Source of the DNA: Biscogniauxia marginata
Lineage: Eukaryota; Ascomycota; Sordariomycetes; Xylariales; Xylariaceae
DNA: 64,000 nt
Assembly (NCBI GenBank): GCA_022695795.1
Contig: MU404060.1
Location: 242,749-306,748 of the forward strand
Reading direction: 5' to 3'
Shown here: positions 21,382 through 33,520 of the stretch, one piece after another
Numbering within the stretch: the stretch's first letter is position 1
Layout: every line of letters begins with the position of its first letter
Notes under the pieces: generated by a model
What the model saw: only the letters and a program-made list of their open reading frames with translations
Databases searched by the model: none
Told to the model about the DNA's origin: nothing
Translations under genes and position numbers: made by a program

Positions 21382-24300
21382 TTATGCCAGTTTCCTAAAG
21401 CCTTCAACCCCGAGCGCCGGCACTTCAACATCGCTGAGCCCGAGAACACCCTCTTCTCGCCTCCGGTCCACAAAGCTATTGCACTCAGCAACAACTAAAC
21501 TCCATTCAGCTAGGGCTCGTCCAGTATACTTCACACTAGAAGCAAACATGCCTTTCGGCTCGACAGGAGTGATTATGGATTCCTGCGTAGGACTAGTCTG
21601 TGCCCATATCGGTAGATCGTCACTGCTGTGATTGATAGGACTTGTAGGGCCAAAGCTGTCTCGTCTGTCAAATGTCATGGAGATACGATGGGGAGATTGC
21701 GGAACTTCTGAAGAGTCGGCGTTCCTTGCGTTCTCGATTAGACCGGGATGAGGGCTTCCAGACACAGCACGAGTCGGGGAAGGTCGACCAGCTGGCGGCG
21801 GCGGCGGACTCCCACTGCGATTTCGGGAGGTAACCCAGGACTGTGCGGGGCCCGGGAGTCGCGGTCGAGTAAGAATACGGTTGGGTGGCGGCATGGTACC
21901 AGCGGCGTTCCAGGAGAGCGTAAACCTGAAGACATACTGTGTAGCCTCGTAAGTAGGCGAGGATCCCATACTGTCCGAGTCGGAAGCTGGAGGGCTGGAA
22001 GCTCCAGGCGGTGATTTCGGAGGTAGAATTGGTTTAGACCTAAATGCAGCAGTATCGCGTCGTAGGGTCTCCAGATCATCCGTCCCAGCTGATCCGCTGA
22101 ACGAGAACATCTTTCCGAAGAGACCCCATTTCTTTTTCGGGGGGCTGACCTCGGGATAAGTGGCTGTCTCGATGGAGTCGAAATCAGTTGCCGGACTGGT
22201 TGAAATATCCTGTTGGGGTGCTGGGGAAGAATCGAAGCCGGCCATCAAACCCTGCTGAACAGCTGGTACTTCAGTGCGAATAATCATGAATCGTTTCCCA
22301 GGAGTTGGGAAGGACGGAGCAGTTGATGGCGGAAATCTGCCCTCCCCTGTGGTTTGCTTGAGCCAGAGAAAATGAGCCCACGTTGTCTTCAACCGGGAAG
22401 AAACAAGGAGGAATATCTTTCTGCGAAGGTTTAGCCAAGGAACTTTTCCGCTGGGTTCAAGAAGTCGTCCTTACGTATCCGTCTCATTTGCACTCCCCGC
22501 ATCTCTGCAGATCCTCCAGCACAACAGCCGCATATAATACGCTCGTACCATAGGGCACCAGTTGTTGAACAATTTATTAAAGGTTTCCTCCGTGAGAAGC
22601 CAATCTAGACAGATAGCCAGTTTACGGGCTTGGTTACTCGCGACCGTTTCCCAAATGGAGAAGATTAGAGAAAGGACTCGGATCTCGGACATCGAGTTGT
22701 TAGACTCGAGGATCCTCCTACAAACCTCGAACCAGAATGCCCAGTCAACGTAAATCATGTCCGGCCGCTGGACATCAACGAAGTTTTCGTAAGCTACTAA
22801 TGCCTCTTCCAGAAAATCACAAAATGTAAAACACGCATTGTGGTCGAACTGAGAGGTACGTTTTGCAGAGGCTTTCATGACGGCCATGAAGGCCTCGGCA
22901 AATGTGTGACGAGCATCCGCAAACATGACGGAAGCCGCTGATAGGAAATCTTTCAGCAGAACGATGAGCCTGTTCTCAGTCATCCCCTTCATTATGTTAT
23001 TGTTTGGAGCCATCTGCAACGACATAACCGATGCGTCTGCTCCGCGAAGCGAGTCTGATAGAGGTACTGCCGGAGCTTCTAGAGCCGCCTGGCGATGTAC
23101 GGTAGAATCGAGAACGGAAAGCATTTGAGCGTTGACAAGGACAAAACCAGGCGCCCGAGCTTTCTCGACAAGCGGCAGCTCTTGCGGGATGAATTCCTCT
23201 GTCAAGATATAGTAATACTTGCAAAAAATGAAGAATAAATCACTGTCGCGCCCGTTCCATCTCGATACCCATGGTCCACGCCAGGAAATTTTAGCTGCAG
23301 GCAGAGGCGGTTTCACAGTTCGTCGTAGAGTGCTGGACATCGTTTTGACCGAGGTCCAGCCTAGTCCTTCGACGCTGGGTGGGAATAAGGCAACGATATC
23401 ATCACTCTCACCTTTACTCCGTCGTGGCAGGTGAAACTCATCTGCAACTCGACGTATTAAGTCTGGCGTCAAAGACCATAGCCGAACTAGCACATCGGCA
23501 ATGCCAGGTGCGAAGAAGAAAGCGTAAGCGCAAGCCTTGCCAGCAAAATTGATGAGGCTTAAAGGGACGTGCCGCAAGGCCAACTTTTCCACCACAATGG
23601 TCATCTGAGTGAACAAATTTGCGACGAACATGGTCCTAACGTTATGCCCCGTGGATTCTGCGAGGTAAGCAGAATCCGTAGACTCGACTGAGCTTGATGA
23701 CTGGTTAGAAACAGTGCATGATCGTCTCCGTAAGCGTTCTCGAGGGCTCCGGTCGACCAATGCACAGAAATTGGAAGTACTCTGACGCCATTCCGGACGC
23801 ATCATCAGGGCGCCCGTAGCCTCAAGTAGCGTTGGCCTGTCGATTCCCGTGACTGGCGGCTGAGTCTTGCCAGCTATCATCTCCAGAAGCCCACCCCACC
23901 ACTTGTTCAAAATAATGGCTCTCCGTTCCAAATCTTCATAATGCAAGGTCTTATTTGACGGGTGTGAGCCATACTTTCGTAAAAATGGAACAAGCACGCC
24001 CCGAACCATGCTCATCTTCAAGGCAGTTGACTTGGTCTGAAACTTGTTGAATTCCGTCTCAAGGCCCCTGAATAACGTCCATAGCGGATCTCGCGCCTGT
24101 GGGATTTTGTTCATCGGTGCGCTATCTTCCGGATAGGTGCTGCTGCTCGTCTCGGAAGCGTGCGACCGGCGTGTATCTGTGGAAGGTGGTGCGAGGCTTG
24201 TCGTGGACGAGGCTGGGCTGTCCAGATCACCCTGAATCTTCCCTTTTGCAAGAACGCCCTGCGGTCGCGGCTTGATTTTAGTGAGATAATTGCCCAATCT

Positions 24301-25020
24301 GCCGCCGGAATCAGGGTTTTTGCTATTCTCGCTCTCGGTGGAGGACCCAGATCGTTTCCGCGAAGCCTTCCTAAGCTTCATGATCGAACTATTACTAGCA
24401 GAACGCTCACGGCTGGGACGAGTATCGGGCGATTTCTCGGGTTCCTCGTTTCGGTCTCTAGGCGAAGGCGACCGTGACGAGGGCATCCACGTGCGTCTAG
24501 CGAGAGATGCAAAGGTGTCCGAGACGTTTCTCGACCTGTCAGGCAAATTCGGGGTTAGAAACTTGGACCCCTCATCTTCCCTCGCACCCTCGGACTCTTC
24601 TTCCTCCTTATCCTCAACCGGGCCTCCAAGCTCGGGCAACGACCTGGACGATGGCATCCACGACTGCGGACGGCTCAGCATGGTCCTTCTCTTGCCCATC
24701 TTGTCTACCCTGGGCCTCGGGCCCTCCAATTTAGCGTCGGTAGCAACGGCTGCGGCCTTCTCATCTGCGGTGGCATTCAGGGAGTCGGCGGAAAAGGAGA
24801 AAGACGTGTCGAGCTCCGAGTCGAAGTCGAACGGAGGCAGTTCGAAGGAGGGCAATTCCGGGAGGCTCTGGATGCTGGGCGACCTGGTGCGCGTGGGGAG
24901 ACGAGAATGCAACTCCAGTGGAAGGTCGGGGGTGGATTGCTCGGATGCAGGAGAGCGGAACGAACGTGTCGACTCGACGGCTGGGGACAGCGTCACAGTC
25001 AGAGTCGGAGCAGTCATCAT
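21382..25020 (-). CDS. DUF1765 (UPF0592-type) protein
   Basis: The model is complement(join(21382..22420,22475..25020)), 1194 residues. The 54-bp intron (GTAAGG...CGCAG, with a GGCTAAAC branch site) joins NETDT to KIFLLVSSRLKTTWAHFLWLKQ. The first ~330 residues are Ser/Pro/Arg-rich and disordered, and hold two copies of a WMPSSRS motif. The conserved core lies around residues 440-840 and includes a hydrophobic AYAFFFAPGIADVLVRLW stretch typical of DUF1765. The C-terminal ~250 residues are again Ser/Pro-rich. Members are fungal proteins of unknown biochemistry, annotated as membrane-associated. Assignment rests on the core pattern and size. Many Ser-Pro sites in the tails suggest phosphorylation, which is inference. 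Confidence 0.88.
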
Positions 25021-28000
25021 GTCATGGCAAATGATGTGCTCTGTGGCCGTCGCAGGCTAATCAGTGAGTGACAGGTGGACCAGGACGGCAGAAAATCGTT
25101 GCTCGCTGCGGCCTGGCGTCGTCCAAATAGGGGATTATGGGCGTATGAGGGGGTGGCCCGTTGTCAAGGTTCGAGAAAATGAACAATACAGCATGCCCCC
25201 CGCCTGCAAAGATGAAAAAAACAGAAAGACGAGTTAGATTAACGAATGCTGAGAGATTGGAGACCAGACTGGGAGACCCATCGGGAGAAGAAAGAAGTAG
25301 AACGAGACAAGGATTTGCGGGTCAACCGACATTCTATCTTATTATTTTTTTGGTGTTCCTGTTTCAGACCGGCAGGCAGAGGGAGCGACTGACCGGTTTG
25401 TATGTACCTACGTATAGGTAATAACAGCTGATTACCTAGGCACTACACTACGTAATAGGCGATGTGGGGGTGCTTGGGGGGGCTTAACGTAGCGCTAAAA
25501 ACCAAGGCGGTCGCAGGGCAACTCGCTCAGCCTTTGCTCTTTCAATAGGGGGATAACCCGAGTAACATCAGGGACCGGGGGGTTAAGGTTCCAATGCTCT
25601 GGGGGGTGTTCTTGCATTGCTGCAGGCCGCACGTCAGATTGCCGACAATTGATCGAATCATGATGAATTCAATCAATTTCATTTGCATATACCTACATAG
25701 CAGCGCTGCATTGGTACCTAGATCAAGGACAAACAGAGGCAATGAATAAATCTTATTTCTAATTTTACAGTATTATTTGTTCCCTTTTTTACAAACGTAC
25801 CTAACTACATGAAAAAAAAAAAACCCTCCCGAAGATGGATGCATCATGCATATTGGCTTACATGTGATTTTAGGTACCTTATTTTACTACGGTATTACGA
25901 TTGTCTACAACGAACTTTGTATCAGAGTGGGGGGGGGGGGGGCATACTGTAATACCTACAGTTCAGCGCGGTACCTAGGTAAAGGTATATTTGCCCAGAC
26001 TAGGTAGGTAGCTAACATGTAAGCCAGCTGACCAGATATTACTTGTATTCCCAATCCACCGCTTGTGTATTATATACTAATGCATGTACACATAAGAAAA
26101 CACACCTACATATATAAAAGTAGGTATAAGTTATCTGTAGGCCAATAGATGTCTTGTCAGCCTGTACAAGAATGCAAATGACGGCTGAACCGGGAAAGTT
26201 CTTGCATACCTAGGTATGCAAGAATAAGTAATTTACAATGACGACGCGTTCCCTTCTTTGCGATAGGAGACATATTGATCGACGGGTGGCTTACAACGGG
26301 CTGAACGGGGTGGCCAGGATCTCTACACTAACACCTAAAGAGGATGTAAACCATTGCCTTTGCAGGGACGAAGGACGATGGAGCATTTTGTGTCTCGAGT
26401 GTTGTGCACACACGTATAAGATGCCAGAATCAGCACGTCCAAACGAGCAAGTAAACAAAATTCGGGACGCGGGGCCAAGAAACGGCAAAAGACCCTGGAC
26501 GGATCGTACGTTCACGATCTCAGGCCCACAACATTGCAAGAGTTGGTTCTCAGGGTTCGTGCCTTATCGTCCCCCCTCAGACCTTCTCTCCGTGCATCTG
26601 CCAAGGCTCTAGACTACCGCTCTGCTGCTATAATGTAGGTATGCAGTGTTGCCGGAAGTTCAACAGTTCGAGCAAGACAAAACACCATAGTCTATTCCGA
26701 TGGCACAATCGTTACTATGAGACCACCACATGCATGTCGTGTTATCCCGTACGTTTTTCTTTTGTTCTAGCTAACGCACGTTTTGTCTTGCGTCTCTCAA
26801 GTCTTGAGCTGCATTCTAAAAGTTACGTACGTTGCATGCTAGGACCGGCCTGGTCTTAATTCTTTTCCTCTTATTTTTTTTTTGTTCTGTTCTGTCATCT
26901 CACCTTCACTGCCCCGGGCTGAAAACTTACCACCTAGCCAAGCAGCCTATCGATCAGCTTGATCTACCTAAAGTTCCGACTACAACATATTCAGAGTGGC
27001 TTGTGGAGTATATGACAGAGGTGAGAGAGAGCGACACGTACAAAAGATTGGGGAGGCTGCAAAGGTAAAAGAAAGCGGAAGAAGAAGAAAGACAGGAGCT
27101 GCTGCTGTCTGCGCGCGCGTCTCTTGCCCAGACCGCCGCCGCATATAACCTATATGTGATGTACCTTTTACAATTGTGTTAGCTAATTGTTTAGCGGTAA
27201 GTCTGCAAAGCCTCCCCGATTCATTGGGTGTCCGTAACGCAACGGCCCATGCTGTCGTCGTGCTGATCCCTACCCGGTTGCGGTACTGGTAACACTGCTA
27301 GCCACCAACAATTGACACCGCCAGTCTCTTTCCCGGACGAACTACGCAGATATTGTATACACCACATATCCGATTACAAAGCGCCAGTGACGAGTCAGCA
27401 GAGCCAACAAGACGCTGCAAAGGTCGGCGTTTAGTGCCTCGCTCATTTCCCCAATGGGGTTCTATTGAAAGACTATCGGATCGAGACCTTTCCTCGTGCC
27501 AACGCATTTGCAGTTCAGCTGTTCCATACTCGACTTAGGTGATCTACCAAGACTGCTGTGTGCCTTCATAGCGTCGTCCACTTCTTTCCGGGCCTGTTAA
27601 GCGTCTATTACTGCCCTTGGCGTATCAATATACTTCGTACACCAGATGACTTATTGTATGCCATCAGGGTGGTAGAGTCTGTTTACTCTTACATCCGTGG
27701 CTCCTTGACTTCATAGATAGTACCTGTATGATCTTACTCATAGACTGAAGTGTCGATTGGTGGTATTACCGAGGTGGCAAGAATAACATGCCAATTGAAT
27801 ACCGCATGCCCACTACCATCTAGGTACTTATTATGGGCAACCGGCCTCCCGTCTTATGTGGGCCACCTACCTGACCTAAAAGCATCAACGATGCGAAGAT
27901 CCGGTATTATCGGACAGATGGGATTCGAAGATTTGTTGGGCTTCTTTCTCAGATGCGGGACGAAATTCAGATAGAGAACGCTTCATGTTATCCAACCCAG

Positions 28001-29949
28001 CCCCGCGTTACTGCAAGCTCTTTGCTTCCACCCAGGCTCTCAATCGATTTCTCGGCGTCGGAGTTCTGTTGAAGCCCGTTGCATAATGGAACCCGGCCAC
28101 CGGAGCAAAACACACGGTTCTGCAAACTTACATGCTTGCACAGATCGCACTTCAGAATAAAGACGTCTAGAAAAGAGAAGACTGAAACGCTGATGGGTTC
28201 GCAGCAAAAATGCTATGGTAACTTAACTTGGCCCTAAATCCTTCCATGGGACGATAGTGCAGCTACTACCTAAAATAGCCTGGGAAATGAAAGAACTGGC
28301 CAGCAAAGAGAGGTCAAGGCAAGATCCCAGATCCCTTGCCTGACTTCAATGTCGCTTCAGAGCCTCATTCTTCCTTCAGGTCCTTCAGCTTGACTCGATT
28401 AAGGTTTTGCCTACGTAATTAGTTAGCCCAATGTGGTTTCAAGGAGAATCGATACCGCTTCTTGAAACGTTCTAACTCGTTGGGGTTGTCTGGCCTAGAA
28501 ACCTCAAGCTGGAATCATTCCTTTTACTACCTATGTAGGTGGGTACGGAGTACATGTAGGTAGGTAACCAAGTACCGTTTTACCGCATTCGGCACAAGAG
28601 GCGTCTCGTGATAGGCTCAGCAAAGTACAAACTTACCCAGGACTTGGGCATGGTATTACACACCATGTGCCATTGAATACGGAGGGAAGAGAAACAGAGA
28701 GAATACAAAAATAACCAGAGAGTTACCTAAGGTAAGGAATTAATGAATTGCTACAATTCCTGGCCTAGATTAACACTGCCACTACCAAGAATGGGTAACA
28801 AAAGGTTATACTGTACCTCGTGGTTTACGAGAGCCTATTTTTGATAGCCAATGCCTTTCAACTACAACCATGATAATGATCAACCTCGGCTTCGAGGACT
28901 AATTCCCAACATCACGAGTTCACGACGAACATAGATATTGATATTGCTCATGCTTTTCTTTTCTTTTCTTTTTTTACTTGATATTAGGGTACTAGACTTG
29001 TTAGTGTTTCGTTCTAGCTGCCTATTAGTGAGATGGTGGGAGAATTTGCTTATATACGTGCTGGCGGCCTAACATTGCCTCCTTTAATAAGACTCCAGGT
29101 TCTTAGCTCATAAGAATAAATGTAAGCTATTCTTTGGCGACGTCACATCCAAAGTACCCTATACATATATAAGATGCCATGTGCTAATTATAGGTTACCT
29201 ACCTAGGTAGTCAGCAGACTCCTTGGCCTTGCATTTCAGTATTTTTTGCCTCTCACAACTATGTCAGCTCATCCGAATACATGAGTTGGCGCTAACACGG
29301 CCGGAGGCGTTTGTGCTTAAGCGTAAAATCGCTAAAGGGTGCTGGGGAAGCTGTATAACAGGCCAGGAGATACGAAGGAAGAACAAACACTTGAAAACTT
29401 GAAAGAAGATTCCTTAAATCACGAGCGCATCTACCCAAGTCGTATCCATTATCACTGCTTTATATATGTTGGCTCTCTCTTTAAGCGACCCCAGCATTAG
29501 GTTTCTATTCAAATCTCTTCTTCGATTTACTTGGGTATTCCCTAGAAAGTGTGAGAGGTAAGGCCCCCTTAGCAGTAGTATCTTAACTATCATCTGTTCT
29601 TTGACTGAAAACGGTATTGTACAAAAGACATCAGCAGACTACCGTACTCACTACTAACAAGTTCGCTCTATAGCACGTGTTGTACTCGACTCTCCATGAT
29701 ACGTTTCAGGTACTGTCCCGTCCCTTCAAAGGCATCCATCGCTCATATCATGGCGGCATTAGACTTGTCTACCTTGTTGCGTTAATCTCTAAACGATCTG
29801 TATTCTTTAGTATAGTTAACTTTTATGTTTAGAAATGCGCAATATTAAACATACGACACGAGGGTGTCTGGTGATTCATTGTAGTGGTGCGTAAGCCCAC
29901 TTTCTTTACCAGGTTATGCCGTCCTCGACCGACTTTTTAAACGTTTGTG
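25021..29949. other. 4.9-kb gene-poor region
   Basis: It begins with the promoter of the DUF1765 gene. No frame has convincing coding character. The longest, an ATG frame at 26238-26612, has no recognisable similarity. The sequence shows GGTACCTAGG-type motifs, a G14 run, TTTTC and polyT tracts, and AT-rich spacers. It leads into the pseudogene pair at 30-31.5 kb, so it may be part of the same decayed accessory segment. Confidence 0.5.
25929..25942. repeat. G14 homopolymer
   Basis: Fourteen consecutive G residues, a site likely to be length-variable or mis-sequenced. Confidence 0.9.
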
Positions 29950-30836
29950 CTCTGTTTTACACTCCGCAACCTTCTGCACCGCCGGCCGCACGAATAAGCG
30001 CTCGCTCCAGGTCTGAATGATTGACTAATCCTTGATATCTACGCCAAATAAAAATGGACATCCACAGTATGGCATATTGGAAGTACGAGATGTCAGCTAT
30101 GGTAAGTCTTTCCGGAAGAGCAACGTAGCTCTGCCCCGGCAATGCAAGTCGTTTATCCAAAAATATCTCACTGTGTCAGGGTATTCTCGTAGAGCCTTTC
30201 ATCAAAATTCGGTGCCAATAGAACTGTAACAGTAGTCCGGTAAGGAGGGCACGGTACTTTGCTGTTATCTTGGGCAACGATTTGGGGTTGTGACGGTTCG
30301 GATAGCCCTCCAGAAAGTACGGCCAATACTTTGCCGTCGCCTTTGGTCACAGGTCAGAATTTCTATCCTATCAGAATTACCAGTTAGGGGTACCCCCACT
30401 CACCTCAGCCCTGATATCTGGTAGGCGGTCCAAGACATGACCTGAGCCTTCTCCCATGCATTCTGGCCGGTCCAGGCACCGTCTTGGTCGAACCGGTCGC
30501 TGAGGTACTGCAAACACGCCGTGCTTTAAAACTTGGTGATTTTCTTGTGGCTTGCAAGGTCCTTGTCTTTGAGAGCTGGTAAATAACTGTCAGGATGGAC
30601 TTAGCGGTAACCCTCGTCCTTGATGTCGAAGACCGAGGTGAGATACAGAAGATGCAACTCTTCAGCTAGAACAAGAGGCTTGATGAAGTTGATCCAGTTG
30701 GTTTGGTCAGCTTCACAAGCGATGTTGGCGGGCAAATTTGTTGCTTCTAAATACCCTTGAGTATGTACAGACCGGCACGGCCGTAGTAATCAAGGTCACT
30801 CTTGATCACTTCTCTGGAGTGTTTGGAGGCTGCCAT
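29950..30836 (-). pseudogene. Decayed glutathione S-transferase (Ure2/GliG-like)
   Basis: Read on the minus strand, pieces in changing frames reproduce a full GST. The N-terminal part shows NIACEADQTNWINFIKPLVL and ELHLLYLTSVFDIKDEGYR. Next come LPALKDKD, CLQYLSDRFDQDGAWTGQNA, then after a GTGAGT...CAAAG intron ATAKYWPYFLEGYPNRHNP. The C-terminal part shows DKRLALPGQSYVALPERLTI and QTWSERLFVRPAVQKV. It is broken by TAA at 30601-30603 and 30526-30528, by a TAG at 30025-30027 where the family has Trp (GVDIKD-stop-SIIQTW), and by frameshifts near 30230 and 30050. The start could be the ATG at 30836. The family conjugates glutathione to electrophiles; the ATAKYW motif also occurs in GliG-type enzymes. 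This copy cannot make a full protein. Confidence 0.85.
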
Positions 30837-31154
30837 GATTATGCCTTGTCTAAGGCGAAAACTCCACGCTCTAGTTTACACCTTTTAGACTTATAATTTG
30901 GCAAATACTCGAATTATGGGCCCGAACGGGCTCGGGCCACGGCCTGAATGGAACTGAGGTGACCGGTGTGCGGCGCTGACAACTTCGGCTTCCGCTCCCG
31001 TAAGGGTCTGGAATTCCTTCGGGTCCCGGGCCTGACTTCCATGCATACCACCATGGTCATTCGTCGTGAGGTGTCGCAAAGCTTGCCGTTGAGTTACAAC
31101 CCAAGATCTACACCATGGCGGACCCTGCCGTAACCATTTGTGTCTCCCAGGTGG

Positions 31155-31457
31155 CCTTCCAGCTGTTGGCTGCTTATCACTGATCGTAATCTCAAAAAAT
31201 ACGTTCTCTAGCTGCTTGAGGGTCTCAACTTTAATGTCTTCTAACGCCATGGATCCATACCGCTCAAGGTCCGCTGTTGTCTTCGCACGAAACATGGCTG
31301 GGTATTGGTGGTCTCATCTCGTCACCGTGTGTATGTGTTTGGTCAGACCGTTCCGGTACTTGCCCGAGTCAAACAGTAGCGTTTTGTGATCCCGGTGTAC
31401 GATAGATGATGCCTTGCTTATGCCAGTGAGACCACCACCAACAAATAATGCCACACT
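31155..31457 (-). pseudogene. Fragment of a GliT-like FAD thioredoxin-reductase/dithiol oxidase gene
   Basis: A 101-codon minus-strand stretch reads as the FAD-binding N-terminus of the thioredoxin reductase-like dithiol oxidases. It has the Rossmann glycine motif VALFVGGGLTGISKASS, LLFDSGKYRN, a KHIHTV segment, then FRAKTTADLERYGSMALEDI and VETLKQLENVFFEI. A TGA at 31314-31316 interrupts it where the family usually has Trp before DH. Downstream the frame stays open to about 30891 but no longer resembles the family, and the redox-active CxxC region is not found. It lies in the same orientation as the decayed GST 320 bp away. Function is lost. Confidence 0.72.
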
Positions 31458-33153
31458 CGGGCACCATGGCCGGCCGGAGAAGATGTTGTAGAAAGCTGCA
31501 AGCTGGTGAGTTGGTTAAAGCTTCCAAGTCACAGGACTCGTTATAAGAGAGAGAAAGAACTGTGAAAATGGAAACTATTAGAGCAGGAGTTCAACGGGGC
31601 AATAAGAACAGTGTCACCGGGAAGCCTGGCCATTGCCTCTTCGAATGGTACAGGATCAGCGTGAATGCCTGAAGAGAAAAGGCAAGGTACATTTTAGTTA
31701 AGCGTAAGAATGTAGAATCGTGAACCTGATTGGTACAAAGGAAATAGAGGATGACATGCGGCTCCTAGTCACAGTGACCGATCACAACCACTGGAAACTT
31801 TTTGAAAACATTTAGTGGTTTCCTCCGTACCGTGCACAAGTTACAAAAGGACAAAGGGACGTTGTTTGGAAGCCCACACAGGCACCTTACAGAATGTTAC
31901 CCGTGGTATTCAACGCGAATCACATGGTATGTGGTCTCAGATATGGCGTTTTTTTTTTTTTTTTTTTTTTCACGTGTGCCCGTCAAGAGTTGAAACAGGA
32001 GCTCTGTCAACAATACATAAGGAATATCCATATCTAGGCCAAGACATCGGATCATCCAAACCGCAGGCTCTTATTTACTTGCCTAAGGCGTGTGATTATA
32101 TACTAGTTTGTAGCTGTCGCTTCCGCCCTATGTTCCTCTATCAGAAATAGAAAACAAAGAACTTTTTTCCTAGCTCGCCCTTCATTAGCCTGATTATAAA
32201 AATGTACCAGCTGCAATCACGTATCTAACATCCACTCTGGATACCTGGTAACCCTCAACCCATATTGATCAGTCTGTTGCTCGCACTTTACTTGGAAGGC
32301 TCAGTCTCCCAGCGCGATGGCTTGGCCCTTGTTTCCTTCCCCCCTTTCTATCTCAGCGTAGTTTGAATCTACTTCCCTAGTAAACCAAATTTGATCTGAT
32401 TCGGCCAGGACATATCCAACTACTTAATCGAAAGAACAACTAAGAGGGCAGTAATTTAAACTATATTTATATACAAATGCCCATTTTAAAGGTTATATAT
32501 AATATAAAAGACCTTATTTTCGGATTCTAAAACCTCTAATTTTAAAGACTTCTATATCATATAAGCATCATTTATATGTCAAGTAGGACGATTTATAAAG
32601 TTGAAATCACGAGACTTATACATGATACCTATGCTATGTCCACGGGATTTAAGGGCTTAGTATCGAGATGACGTAGGTTCATGTAAGGCTAACAAACAGT
32701 TTACTCATTCCAAATTATGGAGAATGATCTCTGGGTAGAGGTCTGGGCAAAGCCGGGCTCGGGAACCATTACGATAGGGATGACAGATGACACTGGCATC
32801 AAAGGAATAGCTACATATCCATGTAACCATCATAACATGGAGCATTATTCTGATTGTAGCGGTCCAGCTGATTCTGTTCTATATCGTTGGGAGCAGGATG
32901 TTGGTAGTGAATAATCTAGTGTTTGTGGCACTGATTGTAACCAAGCCTTCTCTATAAGAATGAGTCGAAACTCTCATTGAAATCTTCTTTTCCACCCAAA
33001 GGCATCCTTAAACTTCAGTACGAGTAACACTTATTCTCACGAAGAACTCACCCACTTCCTCTTTAAACGACTTTGGAAATTCTTATTATCGACCTTATTA
33101 GGACCTTTAATAGTCTGCACATAACCTGAAAAAGCCACAGTATACGTACTTGT
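31458..33153. other. Region without an intact gene; possible further gene debris
   Basis: Minus-strand pieces such as IHADPVPFEEAMARLPGDTV (about 31590-31670, after a CTTCAG acceptor-like site) look protein-derived but I cannot assign them. An intact 65-codon ATG frame lies at 32717-32914 (+) with no recognised similarity. A T22 run sits at 31949-31970. Confidence 0.45.
31949..31970. repeat. T22 homopolymer
   Basis: Twenty-two consecutive T residues, which may mark a poly(A) tail remnant of a minus-strand retrocopy or simple slippage. Confidence 0.85.
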
Positions 33154-33520
33154 TGTGACGAACCTCCCTGTGTGTTCCTAGTCAGCTGACTTCACAGGTG
33201 AGTACGTACTGGGTTTTCTTGATTTGAAGGTAACAGTGGTTTGAGATTGGTTCAAAAGATTCACAATGTTTTGTTCGTCAGAGAGATTTCAAGGTACTCT
33301 CACTATAGTATCAAGGAGTGACTGTAGTCTTAGATTGATAACTAAGGAACTTAGAAATGAATGACTAGATACAGAGGAAATTTCATTCTACTTATGCTTC
33401 TTTTTCATTTACACTTCCTGTAGCTCTTTATACTTGATCTTGTGATCTCGCAGCGATCCCGAGATCACCAAAAGGACACCACGTGACCTTAGGTCACGTG
33501 ATCAAAACAGGGTTGTAACA
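33154..33520 (-). mobile_element. Solo LTR (367 bp) with 5-bp target-site duplication
   Basis: The element begins TGTGACGAACC and ends GGTTGTAACA on the plus strand (TG...CA). It is flanked on both sides by CTTGT (33149-33153 and 33521-33525). Read on the minus strand it starts TGTTACAACC, carries a 21-bp palindrome with CACGTG ends, and then a TATAAAG box at about 33428-33434. That is the order of an LTR promoter, so I take minus as its sense. There is no internal retroelement sequence next to it, so it is a solo LTR left by recombination. The superfamily cannot be fixed from the LTR alone. Confidence 0.82.
33480..33500. repeat. Perfect 10-bp inverted repeat (CACGTGACCT / AGGTCACGTG)
   Basis: The two arms are separated by a single T and lie inside the solo LTR, near its U3 end in the minus-strand sense. 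Both ends contain the E-box-like CACGTG. Confidence 0.9.

Noticed and set aside
24290..25060. 256-codon plus-strand ORF
   Set aside because: It is antisense to the Ser/Arg-rich disordered N-terminus of the DUF1765 gene, whose composition leaves the opposite strand open.
26238..26612. 124-codon ATG ORF
   Set aside because: There is no recognisable motif, the opposite strand is equally open, and it lies in a gene-poor decayed region.
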